Origin: a virus
Direction: 5' to 3' (one strand)
IMG/VR virus record: IMGVR_UViG_3300033571_005202
Span: 1 to 28,017 of that record
DNA: 28,017 nucleotides
Part shown: positions 20,478 through 27,913 of the stretch, in pieces
How the letters are laid out: each line of letters opens with the position of its first letter
Numbering within the stretch: position 1 is the first letter of the stretch
Notes under the pieces: model-generated
Databases searched by the model: none
Told to the model about the DNA's origin: nothing
What the model saw: the letters and a program-made list of their open reading frames with translations, nothing else
Translations under genes and position numbers: made by a program

Positions 20478-21117
20478 TTCACTCAAAGATATCTATGTTG
20501 GTGTAAAGAAAGATGATGAAAATCGGAATGAAAATGATCTTTATCCAACTCCACCAATAGCAACATACATACTACAGAAATATGTTGATTTACCGAAGAA
20601 TATTATTGAGCCATGTGCTGGCCGTGGTAATATCTCAATCGAACTTATTCGGAATGGGTTTGATGTAAAATCATTTGATATGTATGAATATGAAGATAAA
20701 CTTTGTACTATTCAAACAGGGCAAGATGTTCTAGCATTGCCGAAGCAAATTGGTTATGGTGCACTTGTCACAAACCCACCATATTTTCAAGATTTACCTC
20801 GCAAAATAGCAGAAAAATGCGTGTCAGAATATGATGTCACTGCTCTCTTTGTGCGATTGACATTCCTAGAAGGTAAGAAACGAAAGAAATTATTTACAAA
20901 AAACACTCCAAGTGATATAATTATTCTTTCGGATCGTATTAGATTTGGAGCCGGGTATCCTGAAGCTATAAATAAGAATGAGCAACTTGGCGGTATGATT
21001 GCATACTGTTGGATTGTCTGGGATAAACGCAAAGATAATCAAGCAACTAAACTCCGTTGGGTTCTTTTAGAAGATGAATATGATGAATGGAGACAACATT
21101 ATGAGGAGACTAAATGA
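20470..21117 (+). CDS. SAM-dependent DNA methyltransferase-like protein (NPPY type)
   Basis: 215 residues, a compact Rossmann methyltransferase. YPTPPIATYILQKYV precedes motif I, IIEPCAGRGNISIELI (about 42-57), with a likely acidic SAM contact in FDMYEYEDK. Motif IV is NPPYFQDL from residue 102, which indicates amino methylation of adenine or cytosine in DNA, not C5 methylation. A target-recognition domain is not evident, so it may act non-specifically or modify something else. It overlaps dCMP deaminase by 8 bases and is coupled to the GT-B gene by ATGA. Confidence 0.7.
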   Translation: MANSLKDIYVGVKKDDENRNENDLYPTPPIATYILQKYVDLPKNIIEPCAGRGNISIELIRNGFDVKSFDMYEYEDKLCTIQTGQDVLALPKQIGYGALVTNPPYFQDLPRKIAEKCVSEYDVTALFVRLTFLEGKKRKKLFTKNTPSDIIILSDRIRFGAGYPEAINKNEQLGGMIAYCWIVWDKRKDNQATKLRWVLLEDEYDEWRQHYEETK

Positions 21118-22187
21118 CTAAAATTGTAATGCCATTTCTAATGAATGATGAAAATGATCTTGACTCGCCACGTGTTTCAGGTGGGCTAGAACGATTCTCT
21201 CAGTTTATTTACAAATATGCTGGTGCGGAAGTCATTCCATTCTATTACAATCGAGAAGATCGGAAAAATAGAACTGTAACTCCAAAGTTACTTGCATTTA
21301 TCCACAATCACAAGCCTGATCTTGTAATTTCAAATCAAGATTCTGGAACTATTACTACAAACATTCAACGTGTGACTGATATTCCAATGCTTTGGATATC
21401 TCATACAGCCGCAGGAGGTATTTTTAAAATCCCTCAACTCGATATGATGAAAGAGTTTGTTGATAATGGTGGGACTCTTGCCATGGTTAGTCAATGGCAA
21501 TATGATGGTATGAATGAACTGTCCAAGCGAGTTCGCAGTAGAGAGCTTGAACTCAATGGTGGTTTAATCAATTCAGCATTCTGTACTGGCGATGAACAGA
21601 CATCGACACAAATTGATTATGATTGTGTGACTATCGGTCGAGTCGACAAAGAAAAAGACCCATTCCTTCTACATAAACTTGCAGGTAAGAGTGATCTTAA
21701 ATCCTTGGTCTTGACCTCTGCATATGATCTTATACCTTCACAACAAGAATATCTCGACAAAAATAAACATTGGGAAAGCCCAAAGGAAACATTGTTTAAT
21801 CTAAAACACACCGAGGTGATGGATCATCTATCAAGATCTGGTGTCTATCTTTCTACTTGTGCCAGAGAAACCTGGGGTATTACAGCACTTGAAGCATTTG
21901 CACGTGGTGTTCCTGTAGTTCTATTTCGTATTGCCGCTAATAAAAATAAACACGCATCAGAAGATATTGCACCAGGTCCAGAGTTTTATGAAGCAATGAC
22001 AAATAAGACCGAAAAGGATTTTAAATTAGCAGTTGACAAATTACTAAAAGTTGATAGAATGGAACTATCACAAAAGACCAAAGAGAAACATTCCAAAGAA
22101 AATTGGGTGCAAACTCTCAATAATCTTATTGATAAAGCAATCGAAAATAAAAAGCAACACCAAAAACCCGTTTCATGGTTTGATTAA
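21114..22187 (+). CDS. GT-B glycosyltransferase (GT4-like)
   Basis: 357 residues with two Rossmann-like halves. The N-terminal half has GGLERFSQFIYKYAG near 23-37 and DIPMLWISHTAAGG near 90-103; the C-terminal half has the donor-binding block ETWGITALEAFARGVPVVLF, where E252 and E260 give the EX7E retaining motif. It resembles GT4 enzymes that use nucleotide-diphospho-sugars. Its place in the cluster suggests transfer to DNA, or extension of a sugar placed by the TAGT enzyme, but a surface or protein acceptor cannot be excluded. ATGA coupling with the methyltransferase. Confidence 0.75.
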   Translation: MTKIVMPFLMNDENDLDSPRVSGGLERFSQFIYKYAGAEVIPFYYNREDRKNRTVTPKLLAFIHNHKPDLVISNQDSGTITTNIQRVTDIPMLWISHTAAGGIFKIPQLDMMKEFVDNGGTLAMVSQWQYDGMNELSKRVRSRELELNGGLINSAFCTGDEQTSTQIDYDCVTIGRVDKEKDPFLLHKLAGKSDLKSLVLTSAYDLIPSQQEYLDKNKHWESPKETLFNLKHTEVMDHLSRSGVYLSTCARETWGITALEAFARGVPVVLFRIAANKNKHASEDIAPGPEFYEAMTNKTEKDFKLAVDKLLKVDRMELSQKTKEKHSKENWVQTLNNLIDKAIENKKQHQKPVSWFD

Positions 22188-22198
22188 GAAAGTATATT

Positions 22199-22834
22199 AT
22201 GAAGTTAATCTTTATAGATTTTGAAACTATGGGTGACGATGTTCTCGAACCTTGTGCAGCAGTAGACATGTCAATACTTGTTGGCGATACTGATAAAATG
22301 TTGTCTGACAATCCTTATTCTTGCAAAGATGTTGTCTTAGCAAAGAAGTTTAAATTGTCAGTGAAAGATCAAGTGTCTAATTACGGATTTGTTGTCCAAG
22401 ACACTGCGGTTAAATTTTGGCAAGAGGTATCACCAGAAGCTCGTAAACACGTCAAGCCTTCACCAGATGATCTTACAGTAGAGCAGTTTATTAATCAACT
22501 GATTACACATCTAAATACCATTGGCAAGTTTGATTATTGGTTCTCTCGTGGTAATACATTTGATCCAATTATCTTACAGCGACTATTTAAAGTAGTTGGT
22601 AAAACTTACACATTTAAAGAATATTTTAGATTTAATAGAGTGCAAGATATGCGAAGCTTTATTAATGCTAAAATGGATTATCCTGTAACTACAAATATTA
22701 CTCCAATTCAAGATGAAGTATTCTGGAAATCTGTGTTTATTGAGCATGATAGTGCATGGGATGTTCTTGCTGATTTACTTCGCTATCAGACAATTCTTAG
22801 ACTTGAAAATGATTTAGAACAACCGAAAAGGTGA
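22199..22834 (+). CDS. dexA: DexA-like 3'-5' exonuclease
   Basis: DEDD-family exonuclease; T4 DexA degrades single-stranded DNA and can substitute for other nucleases. 211 residues (T4 DexA 227). Exo I is FIDFETMGDD at 4-13 (D6, E8); exo II RGNTFDPIILQRL near 118-130; exo III EHDSAWDVLADLL near 181-193. Blocks FWQEVSPEARK and RVQDMRSFI are also typical. It lies between two glycosyltransferase genes, a separate insertion relative to T4. No ribosome binding site of note; the gap to the previous stop is 11 bases. Confidence 0.85.
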   Translation: MKLIFIDFETMGDDVLEPCAAVDMSILVGDTDKMLSDNPYSCKDVVLAKKFKLSVKDQVSNYGFVVQDTAVKFWQEVSPEARKHVKPSPDDLTVEQFINQLITHLNTIGKFDYWFSRGNTFDPIILQRLFKVVGKTYTFKEYFRFNRVQDMRSFINAKMDYPVTTNITPIQDEVFWKSVFIEHDSAWDVLADLLRYQTILRLENDLEQPKR

Positions 22835-22837
22835 TAT

Positions 22838-23704
22838 ATGAAAATTGAAATAACCGCAGATGTATTAAGAAAATATTCTATATTCATAGGCACTCCTATG
22901 TATGGTGGAAACTGTGCAGGATTATTCTGTAAATCTGTAAGTGATCTATCAAAACTTTGTGCAAAAAACGGTATTGAACTACAAGAATATTTTCTGTTCA
23001 ATGAAAGCCTTGTTCAGAGAGCAAGAAATTATGTAGTTGATGAATTCCTAAGATCAAACTGCACGCACTTGATGTTTATTGATGCTGACATCGGGTTTAA
23101 TCCAAAAGATGTCCTTTCACTACTAGCATTGCAAATATCAGATCCAGAAAAATATCAAATTATGACTGGACCTTATCCCAAAAAGACTATTGCATGGGAA
23201 AAAGTAAAATCTGCCGTTAAAAATGGTAAGGCGGAAAATCCTTCCGATCTTGCATTTTATTCTGCTGACTATGTGTTTAATCCAGCAAAGAATGTTACTT
23301 CATTCCGTATTGATGAACCCGTTGAAGTTGCCGAAGGTGGTACCGGCTTTATGTTAATTCCCAGAGAAGTACTCGAAAAATATGCTGCAGCATATCCAGA
23401 ATTGAGTTATAAACCCGATCATGTCAGAACAGAAAATTTCAATGGAGACAGAGAAATCACTGCATTCTTTGATTGTATTATTGACCCAGAAACAAAGCGA
23501 TATCTATCAGAAGATTATTTCTTCTGTAAAAAAGCTAGAAAAATTGGCATTACTATTCATATGTGCCCATGGATGAATCTACAGCATGTTGGAACATACA
23601 TTTTCAGAGGATCAATGGCAGCAATTGCATCTATTGGGGCTTCTCCAACCGCTGGTGCTGACGCAAAGGTAAAGAAAAAGAACAAGTTAGGAACAAGACC
23701 ATGA
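22838..23704 (+). CDS. GT-A glycosyltransferase-like protein
   Basis: 288 residues. The GT-A core has FIGTPMYGGNCAGLFCKS near 16-33, NESLVQRARNYVVDEFLRS near 55-73, and the metal-binding LMFIDADIGF with D82-A-D84 (DxD). Later blocks EGGTGFMLIPREVLEKY and SEDYFFCKKARKIGI (a likely catalytic acid in SEDYFF) and LQHVGTYIFRGSM complete the fold. I have seen this type in marine T4-like phages, with no proven acceptor. The C-terminus is Lys-rich (AKVKKKNKLGTRP), perhaps a DNA contact. Third glycosyltransferase of the cluster; its end overlaps the second MazG-like gene by 4 bases. Confidence 0.75.
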   Translation: MKIEITADVLRKYSIFIGTPMYGGNCAGLFCKSVSDLSKLCAKNGIELQEYFLFNESLVQRARNYVVDEFLRSNCTHLMFIDADIGFNPKDVLSLLALQISDPEKYQIMTGPYPKKTIAWEKVKSAVKNGKAENPSDLAFYSADYVFNPAKNVTSFRIDEPVEVAEGGTGFMLIPREVLEKYAAAYPELSYKPDHVRTENFNGDREITAFFDCIIDPETKRYLSEDYFFCKKARKIGITIHMCPWMNLQHVGTYIFRGSMAAIASIGASPTAGADAKVKKKNKLGTRP

Positions 23705-24039
23705 CATTTTTAAATACACTACGTCAAAAGAATAATGAGCGGCAAAAACTATGGACAGGCTCTGAGAATGTTGATGTTCTTTTTAGAGCAGTTGAATTTG
23801 CGGGTGAAGCAGGTGAAGTTGCAAATGCCGTAAAGAAGGTCTATAGAGCACAAAATGGTATTATTGGAAACAATAAAGACATTAACGATTTAATGGAAAA
23901 TCTGGTCGAAGAAATTGGAGATGTTCTTATTACTATTGACCTTCTCGCAAATGAATATAACATTGATCTTGAACAAGCAGTCAAGTCTAAATTTAACAAA
24001 ACATCAAAAAAAGTAAATATTCCAGTGTTCCTGGAGTAA
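23701..24039 (+). CDS. MazG-like nucleotide pyrophosphohydrolase, second copy
   Basis: 112 residues with the classic MazG pattern: QRKNNER-type start (LRQKNNERQKLW), FAGEAGEVANAVKKVYRA near 38-55 and LVEEIGDVLITIDLLA near 77-92 (ExxE ... ExxD). A better match to MazG-type dNTP pyrophosphohydrolases than the copy at 19685. Such enzymes in T4-like marine phages have been discussed as modulators of host nucleotide metabolism. It ends the accessory cluster; the clamp promoter begins 7 bases after its stop. Confidence 0.8.
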   Translation: MTFLNTLRQKNNERQKLWTGSENVDVLFRAVEFAGEAGEVANAVKKVYRAQNGIIGNNKDINDLMENLVEEIGDVLITIDLLANEYNIDLEQAVKSKFNKTSKKVNIPVFLE

Positions 24040-24045
24040 TTTTTG

Positions 24046-24073
24046 TTGACTTTTTCCTACATTATGATATACT
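24046..24073 (+). promoter_or_regulatory. Sigma-70-type promoter for the clamp and clamp-loader operon
   Basis: TTGACT (24046-24051), 16-base spacer, TATACT (24068-24073). AAAGGAG and the gp45 ATG follow 24-36 bases later. Confidence 0.75.
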
Positions 24074-24109
24074 CAATCTATTATATGACACTCATTGAAA
24101 GGAGTTACT

Positions 24110-24772
24110 ATGAAATTTTCTGAACGCACACTCACAGTCCTCAAGAATTTTGCAACCATTAATCCATCTATTATCTTTAAACCTGGTAAACAACTTCGTA
24201 CTATCAGTCCACAAAAGACTGTAATGGCTATTGCAAATATTGATGACGAGATTACTTCAGAAGCCTGTGTTTATGACATGTCTCGTTTTCTATCCACCTA
24301 TGGTCTATTCGGTGAACCCGAAGTTCAATTCGAAGACACCCATTTTATAATGGCTCAGGGTAAAACAAAGACACGTTATTACTTTGCTGACAAGTCTATG
24401 ATTATTGCACCGCCTGAAAAAGAAATCAATATCCCAACTAATGATGTTGAAGTTGAAATTGAATGGTCTGATCTTCAATCGGTAATCAAAGCGGCTGGTG
24501 TTCTCCAGCTTCCAGAAGTTGCTTTCGTCGGTGATGGTGATACTTGTTCATTGAAGGCAATTGATTCAAATAATGCCACTGGTGACACTTTCGGTGTTGA
24601 ACTTGGTGCTACCGCTGACAAGTTCCAACTCATCATCAAGACCGAAAATCTCAAACTCATCCCTCAGAAGTATAAGGTCACACTTTGTTCCAAAGGTATC
24701 TCAAAGTTTGAAGGTGATAATGTGACATACTTTATCGCAATCGAATCCAAATCAACATATAAGAAAGGCTAA
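24110..24772 (+). CDS. 45: gp45 sliding clamp
   Basis: Trimeric ring that tethers gp43 to DNA and activates late transcription with gp55. 220 residues (T4 gp45 228). It begins MKFSERTLTVLKNFATINPS, close to the T4 opening, and keeps IIFKPGKQLRTISPQKTVMA near 21-40, the domain linker around FADKSMIIAPPEKEINIPT and the C-terminal strand block NVTYFIAIESKSTYKKG. ATG 24110 is chosen because GAAAGGAG stands 5 bases before it; the in-frame TTG at 24095 lies within that site. First gene of the operon. Confidence 0.92.
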   Translation: MKFSERTLTVLKNFATINPSIIFKPGKQLRTISPQKTVMAIANIDDEITSEACVYDMSRFLSTYGLFGEPEVQFEDTHFIMAQGKTKTRYYFADKSMIIAPPEKEINIPTNDVEVEIEWSDLQSVIKAAGVLQLPEVAFVGDGDTCSLKAIDSNNATGDTFGVELGATADKFQLIIKTENLKLIPQKYKVTLCSKGISKFEGDNVTYFIAIESKSTYKKG

Positions 24773-24774
24773 AG

Positions 24775-24963
24775 ATGGAGACGAATATAAATCTAAATGA
24801 TATGGTCACTATGGTCAATATCATTGACGCTTGCACAGAACGTGGTGCATTTAAAGGTAACGAACTTGTAACTGTAGGTACATTACGTGAAAAACTTGCA
24901 AATTTTGTTCGTGTAAATCAACCTACAGCTGAAACTACCGAAACAACAGAGAGTGCTGAATAA
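24775..24963 (+). CDS. Small acidic protein between gp45 and gp44, 62 residues
   Basis: Unknown function. METNINLNDMVTMVNIIDAC then RGAFKGNELVTVGTLREKLA is a compact helical domain; the tail is Thr/Glu-rich (TAETTETTESAE). I recall similar short proteins beside gp45 in marine T4-like phages, so it is probably a conserved component of the replication operon. Its stop codon lies in the loop of the terminator-like hairpin at 24948-24972, so ribosomes finishing here would disturb the hairpin. Confidence 0.65.
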   Translation: METNINLNDMVTMVNIIDACTERGAFKGNELVTVGTLREKLANFVRVNQPTAETTETTESAE

Positions 24964-24972
24964 GCACTCTCT
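24948..24972 (+). terminator. Terminator-like hairpin with a stop codon in its loop
   Basis: AGAGAGTGC (24948-24956) and GCACTCTCT (24964-24972) form a perfect 9-bp stem with a 7-base loop that contains the TAA of the 62-residue gene. The downstream tract TATTCGTCTT is only moderately T-rich. It probably attenuates transcription between clamp and clamp-loader genes, giving more clamp than loader. Confidence 0.6.
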
Positions 24973-25008
24973 TATTCGTCTTGAAAATCTTGAAAGGATT
25001 ACTATATA

Positions 25009-25959
25009 ATGTCACTTGATGTGAAAACTGATGAACTACTTTGGGTCCAGAAATATCGTCCACAAAAAGTTGCGGATACAATTCTACCTGAACTTACAAA
25101 AAATGCATTTCAAAAATTTGTAGACGATAATACTGTTCCAAACCTTTTACTCGCTGGTTCACCTGGCACTGGTAAAACAACTGCCGCAAAGGCAATGCTA
25201 GAAGAACTAGGTTGTGATTATATCATTATCAACGCTGCTCTGAATCGTGGTATTGATACTGTCCGTAGTGAAATCTCAACATTTGCTTCTGCTATTTCAC
25301 TTGCTGGTGGTCGCAAATACATCATCCTTGATGAGGCTGATTATCTTACCCCAGATGCGCAGGCATCAATGCGTAACTTGATTGAAACATTCTCTAAAAA
25401 CTGTGGTTTTATCTTTACCTGTAACTTTAAAAACCGTATCATTGCTCCACTTCGCTCTCGTCTGTCTGAAGTTGACTTTGCGGTTGAAAAAACTGAAAAG
25501 CCAAAACTCGCAGCACAATTTTTCAAACGTGTTCTTGCAATCTTGAAAAATGAAAATGTTGATTTTGATCCTAAAGTCGTGGCAAAAGTTATTGAAAAGT
25601 ATTTCCCTGACTTCCGCCGTATCCTGAATGAACTTCAGAAATATGCTGGTAACGGTCGCATTGACGAAGGTATCTTTGCCGATTTCAAACAAGAATCCAT
25701 TGACGAACTTTTTTCACTCTTGAAGGAGAAAAACTTCACGAGTATGCGTAAATGGTGTGCCGATAACTCCGACCAGGATCCAAACGAAATTTTCCGTAAA
25801 ATCTATGACACTGCAACTGATAAAATTGAACTCAAGAGCATGCCATCGTTTGTCGTGTCTCTTGCAGACTACATGTATAAGGCGGCATTTGTTGCCGATC
25901 AAGAAATTAACCTTGTTGCTTTCCTTACCGAAATCATGATGGAAACGAGTTTCCGTTAA
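25009..25959 (+). CDS. 44: gp44 clamp loader large subunit (AAA+)
   Basis: ATPase subunit of the gp44/gp62 clamp loader that opens gp45 and closes it on primed DNA. 316 residues (T4 gp44 319). It has ELLWVQKYRPQKVADTILPE near 8-27, Walker A GSPGTGKTT at 50-58, Walker B YIILDEADYL near 104-113, sensor 1 FIFTCNFKNRI and the arginine finger in APLRSR; the C-terminal collar domain follows. AAAGGA precedes the ATG at a spacing of about 11. The next gene starts at its stop (TAATG). Confidence 0.95.
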   Translation: MSLDVKTDELLWVQKYRPQKVADTILPELTKNAFQKFVDDNTVPNLLLAGSPGTGKTTAAKAMLEELGCDYIIINAALNRGIDTVRSEISTFASAISLAGGRKYIILDEADYLTPDAQASMRNLIETFSKNCGFIFTCNFKNRIIAPLRSRLSEVDFAVEKTEKPKLAAQFFKRVLAILKNENVDFDPKVVAKVIEKYFPDFRRILNELQKYAGNGRIDEGIFADFKQESIDELFSLLKEKNFTSMRKWCADNSDQDPNEIFRKIYDTATDKIELKSMPSFVVSLADYMYKAAFVADQEINLVAFLTEIMMETSFR

Positions 25960-26159
25960 TGCTATCCGGTATGTTTAAGAAAAAAGACACAAAGGTCACA
26001 TGCCACTTTTGCAAACTTTCTGTTGACAAAAGTGGCATCTTTGTGTTACAATATAGAGCAGCAGATGGAATTGGTTCTATGAATGTTTGTAATGAATGTT
26101 CACATTATCTAAACAACATTATTGATACATGGGAAAGCCTCAATGAAAAAGACGACTAA
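25959..26159 (+). CDS. ClpX-type C4 zinc-finger small protein, 66 residues
   Basis: MLSGMFKKKDTKVTCHFCKL, with C15 and C18 and then NVCNEC with a second CxxC about 25 residues on. The spacing resembles the C4 zinc finger at the N-terminus of ClpX, which binds adaptors and dimerises. It lies between the two clamp-loader subunits and is coupled to both: its ATG shares a base with the gp44 stop and its end overlaps gp62 by 17 bases. It could be a loader accessory or an RNA-polymerase-binding factor. Function unknown. The gene contains a long inverted repeat and a promoter. Confidence 0.65.
   Translation: MLSGMFKKKDTKVTCHFCKLSVDKSGIFVLQYRAADGIGSMNVCNECSHYLNNIIDTWESLNEKDD
25988..26045. repeat. 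Long inverted repeat within the zinc-finger gene
   Basis: TGCCACTTTTG (26001-26011) pairs perfectly with CAAAAGTGGCA (26027-26037) across 15 bases. The stem is extended by CACAAAG (25988-25994) with CTTTGTG (26039-26045) after a 6/1 internal loop, giving 18 bp in total. The right arm contains the end of the TTGACA -35 of the internal promoter. Confidence 0.8.
26023..26052 (+). promoter_or_regulatory. Internal promoter for gp62 and regA
   Basis: TTGACA (26023-26028), 18-base spacer, TACAAT (26047-26052) with an upstream TG that makes an extended -10. It lies inside the zinc-finger gene and would start transcripts about 85 bases before gp62. The inverted repeat 25988-26045 overlaps its -35 and spacer. 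Confidence 0.6.
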
Positions 26160-26673
26160 AAAGACCGCAGTGGTGCAGCAAAAATTGGCTCAACGCGATG
26201 ATGACTTTCAGGAATTTGATTATTTCGGTCTTGGTAAACCTGAAGAACTTGAGGAGATTGATCTTTCCGAACACAAAGAGGAAAACATGATTTTCAAGTT
26301 TGTCGAAGCTGTTTCCAAATCTAAGAAGGATCTAATCAAGGATGCTGAAATCCCTGAGGATATGGAGAAGAAGTACAATCCATACATCACCAATAAAGCA
26401 TTCTCATTCTATGTTGACACAATCCTGCACGCCAATGAAATGAATGGTAAACATTGGGTCTTTAAAGATGCACAATTCCGTTATTATCTAGGAGGTCTTC
26501 GGCCGCGGTTTCGTAAAAGTGAATGGTTTAAAGCTAAAAAGGACTCTGATCTCGATAACATCCAACAAGTCTTCCAATGCAACCGAACCGTTGCTAAGCA
26601 GTATTTAAAAGTTCTTTCAAAGGAAAACCTCCAAGTAATAAATAATAAGGTCTCCAAAGGAGGCGACACATAA
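26143..26673 (+). CDS. 62: gp62 clamp loader small subunit
   Basis: Non-ATPase subunit of the clamp loader. 176 residues (T4 gp62 187). T4 similarity is low, but the pattern is that of marine T4-like gp62 proteins: a charged start, FKFVEAVSKSKKDLIKDAEI near 51-70, NPYITNKAFSFYVDTILHAN near 78-97, and a helical C-terminus ending VSKGGDT. The call also rests on position between gp44 and regA. ATG 26143 is chosen with GGGAAAG upstream; the in-frame start at 26122 would lengthen the overlap with the zinc-finger gene. Confidence 0.82.
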   Translation: MKKTTKKTAVVQQKLAQRDDDFQEFDYFGLGKPEELEEIDLSEHKEENMIFKFVEAVSKSKKDLIKDAEIPEDMEKKYNPYITNKAFSFYVDTILHANEMNGKHWVFKDAQFRYYLGGLRPRFRKSEWFKAKKDSDLDNIQQVFQCNRTVAKQYLKVLSKENLQVINNKVSKGGDT

Positions 26674-26707
26674 TAATGAATAACAATAATAATAAAGGTG
26701 ACCTTAT

Positions 26708-27112
26708 ATGGAAGACATTTTTCACGGTGTGGGAGTCGAAATAGAATTGCCTATACCAGAGAACTTTCTTAAAATAAAAGAAACTCTCACAAGAATTGGG
26801 ATTGCATCACGTAAAGACAAAAAGTTATATCAATCTTGCCATATACTCCATAAACAAGGTAGATATGTAATTCTTCATTTTAAAGAACTTTTTATTCTTG
26901 ATGGCAAAGAAAACAACTTTACGGACGAAGATAAAGGTAGAAGAAATACAATAGTAAATCTTCTAGAAGAATGGGATTTAGTAAAAGTAATAGATTCATC
27001 TAATGTGCAAGACCCAGTTGCACCTTTGAGTCATATTAAAGTTTTATCCCACAAAGAAAAAAATCAATGGGAATTGACAAGTAAATATAATATCGGCAAA
27101 AAGAAAGGCTAA
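26708..27112 (+). CDS. regA: RegA translational repressor
   Basis: RegA binds initiation regions of early phage mRNAs and blocks ribosomes, its own message included. 134 residues (T4 122). Typical blocks: VEIELPIPENFLKIKETLTR near 10-29, GIASRKDKKLYQSCHILHKQ near 31-50, YVILHFKELFILDGKENNFT near 53-72 and RRNTIVNLLEEWDLVKVID near 78-96. The ribosome binding site AAGGTGA lies in the short palindrome AAGGT-G-ACCTT (26695-26705) just before the ATG, a possible target for its own regulation. Follows gp62 after a 34-base A+T-rich gap. Confidence 0.92.
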   Translation: MEDIFHGVGVEIELPIPENFLKIKETLTRIGIASRKDKKLYQSCHILHKQGRYVILHFKELFILDGKENNFTDEDKGRRNTIVNLLEEWDLVKVIDSSNVQDPVAPLSHIKVLSHKEKNQWELTSKYNIGKKKG

Positions 27113-27119
27113 TTATACT

Positions 27120-27632
27120 ATGAAAGTATTTCGTTTGAATGAAATAGCAGAACTACCAGCATTTGCTACCGAAGGTTCTGCCTGCTTTGATTTAAAAGTA
27201 TGTATTACAACTGAAACTAAACTGAAGACATATAGTCCACATAATAAAGAAATTATTATACCTGCTAAAGCAGGATCGGATGGTCGGGTAACTGCAGTTT
27301 TACACCCGCAATTTCGCACACTAATTCCAACAGGACTTATTTTTGATATTCCTAAGAACCATGTTCTAAAGGTATTCCCAAGATCCGGTATGTCGATTAA
27401 ATATGGTATCGGTCTCGCTAATTCTACCGGTATTATTGATTCAGATTATGTTGAAGAACTATTTGTACCTGTATATAACATGAGTGATACACCGATTACC
27501 ATTTATCACGGCGATAGAATTGCACAAGCATTGCTTGAAGAAATAAAACAATACACGCTCGTAGAACGGAAGAGTCGCCCAGAACAAAAAACTGAGCGTG
27601 ACGGGGGATTTGGCTCAACCGGAACTAACTAA
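27120..27632 (+). CDS. dut: dUTPase (trimeric type)
   Basis: Hydrolyses dUTP to dUMP and pyrophosphate, keeping uracil out of DNA and supplying dUMP. 170 residues with all five motifs: EGSACFDLKV near 19 (1), PRSGMSIKYGIGLANSTGII near 87-106 (2 and 3), HGDRIAQALLEE (4), and the C-terminal RDGGFGSTG (5), which closes over the base. Between motifs 1 and 2 lies a longer insert than usual (residues 30-60). It follows regA after 7 bases. Confidence 0.95.
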   Translation: MKVFRLNEIAELPAFATEGSACFDLKVCITTETKLKTYSPHNKEIIIPAKAGSDGRVTAVLHPQFRTLIPTGLIFDIPKNHVLKVFPRSGMSIKYGIGLANSTGIIDSDYVEELFVPVYNMSDTPITIYHGDRIAQALLEEIKQYTLVERKSRPEQKTERDGGFGSTGTN

Positions 27633-27658
27633 CACACACTCAGACAAGGAGAACTAAA

Positions 27659-27910
27659 ATGACTACGAACAAAAACGGTTTTGAAATTCGTCTTGAAGTC
27701 CTCAAGATGGCAAAAGAAATGATGGACCAGCAGTATCAGGAAGCATCTAATGCATACTGGTCCACCTGTTCTAATCTAGCAGAAAGTTGGAACAAGTCTG
27801 CTGCCGAACTTATCGAGCAGACTCAATCCATGAAGCCAGTTATGTATACACCTCAGGATATCATGACAAAGGCACAAGAACTTTACGGATTTGTTTCCAA
27901 GAAAGATTAA
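27659..27910 (+). CDS. Small protein of unknown function, 83 residues
   Basis: Not recognised by function. MTTNKNGFEIRLEVLKMAKE then a helical, amphipathic body (DQQYQEASNAYWSTCSNLAE) and the ending YTPQDIMTKAQELYGFVSKK. Predicted wholly alpha-helical, perhaps coiled-coil; somewhat like phasin or chaperone-type helices. AAGGAG stands 7 bases before the ATG, so it is well translated. A distinct protein, well separated from dUTPase by 26 bases and followed at 3 bases by the alternative oxidase start. Confidence 0.65.
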   Translation: MTTNKNGFEIRLEVLKMAKEMMDQQYQEASNAYWSTCSNLAESWNKSAAELIEQTQSMKPVMYTPQDIMTKAQELYGFVSKKD

Positions 27911-27913
27911 TAA

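Noticed and set aside
26676-26744. 22-codon ORF overlapping the regA start
   Set aside because: It has GGAGG upstream but at a long spacing, begins with a low-complexity Asn run, and overlaps a well-supported gene; no independent evidence of translation.
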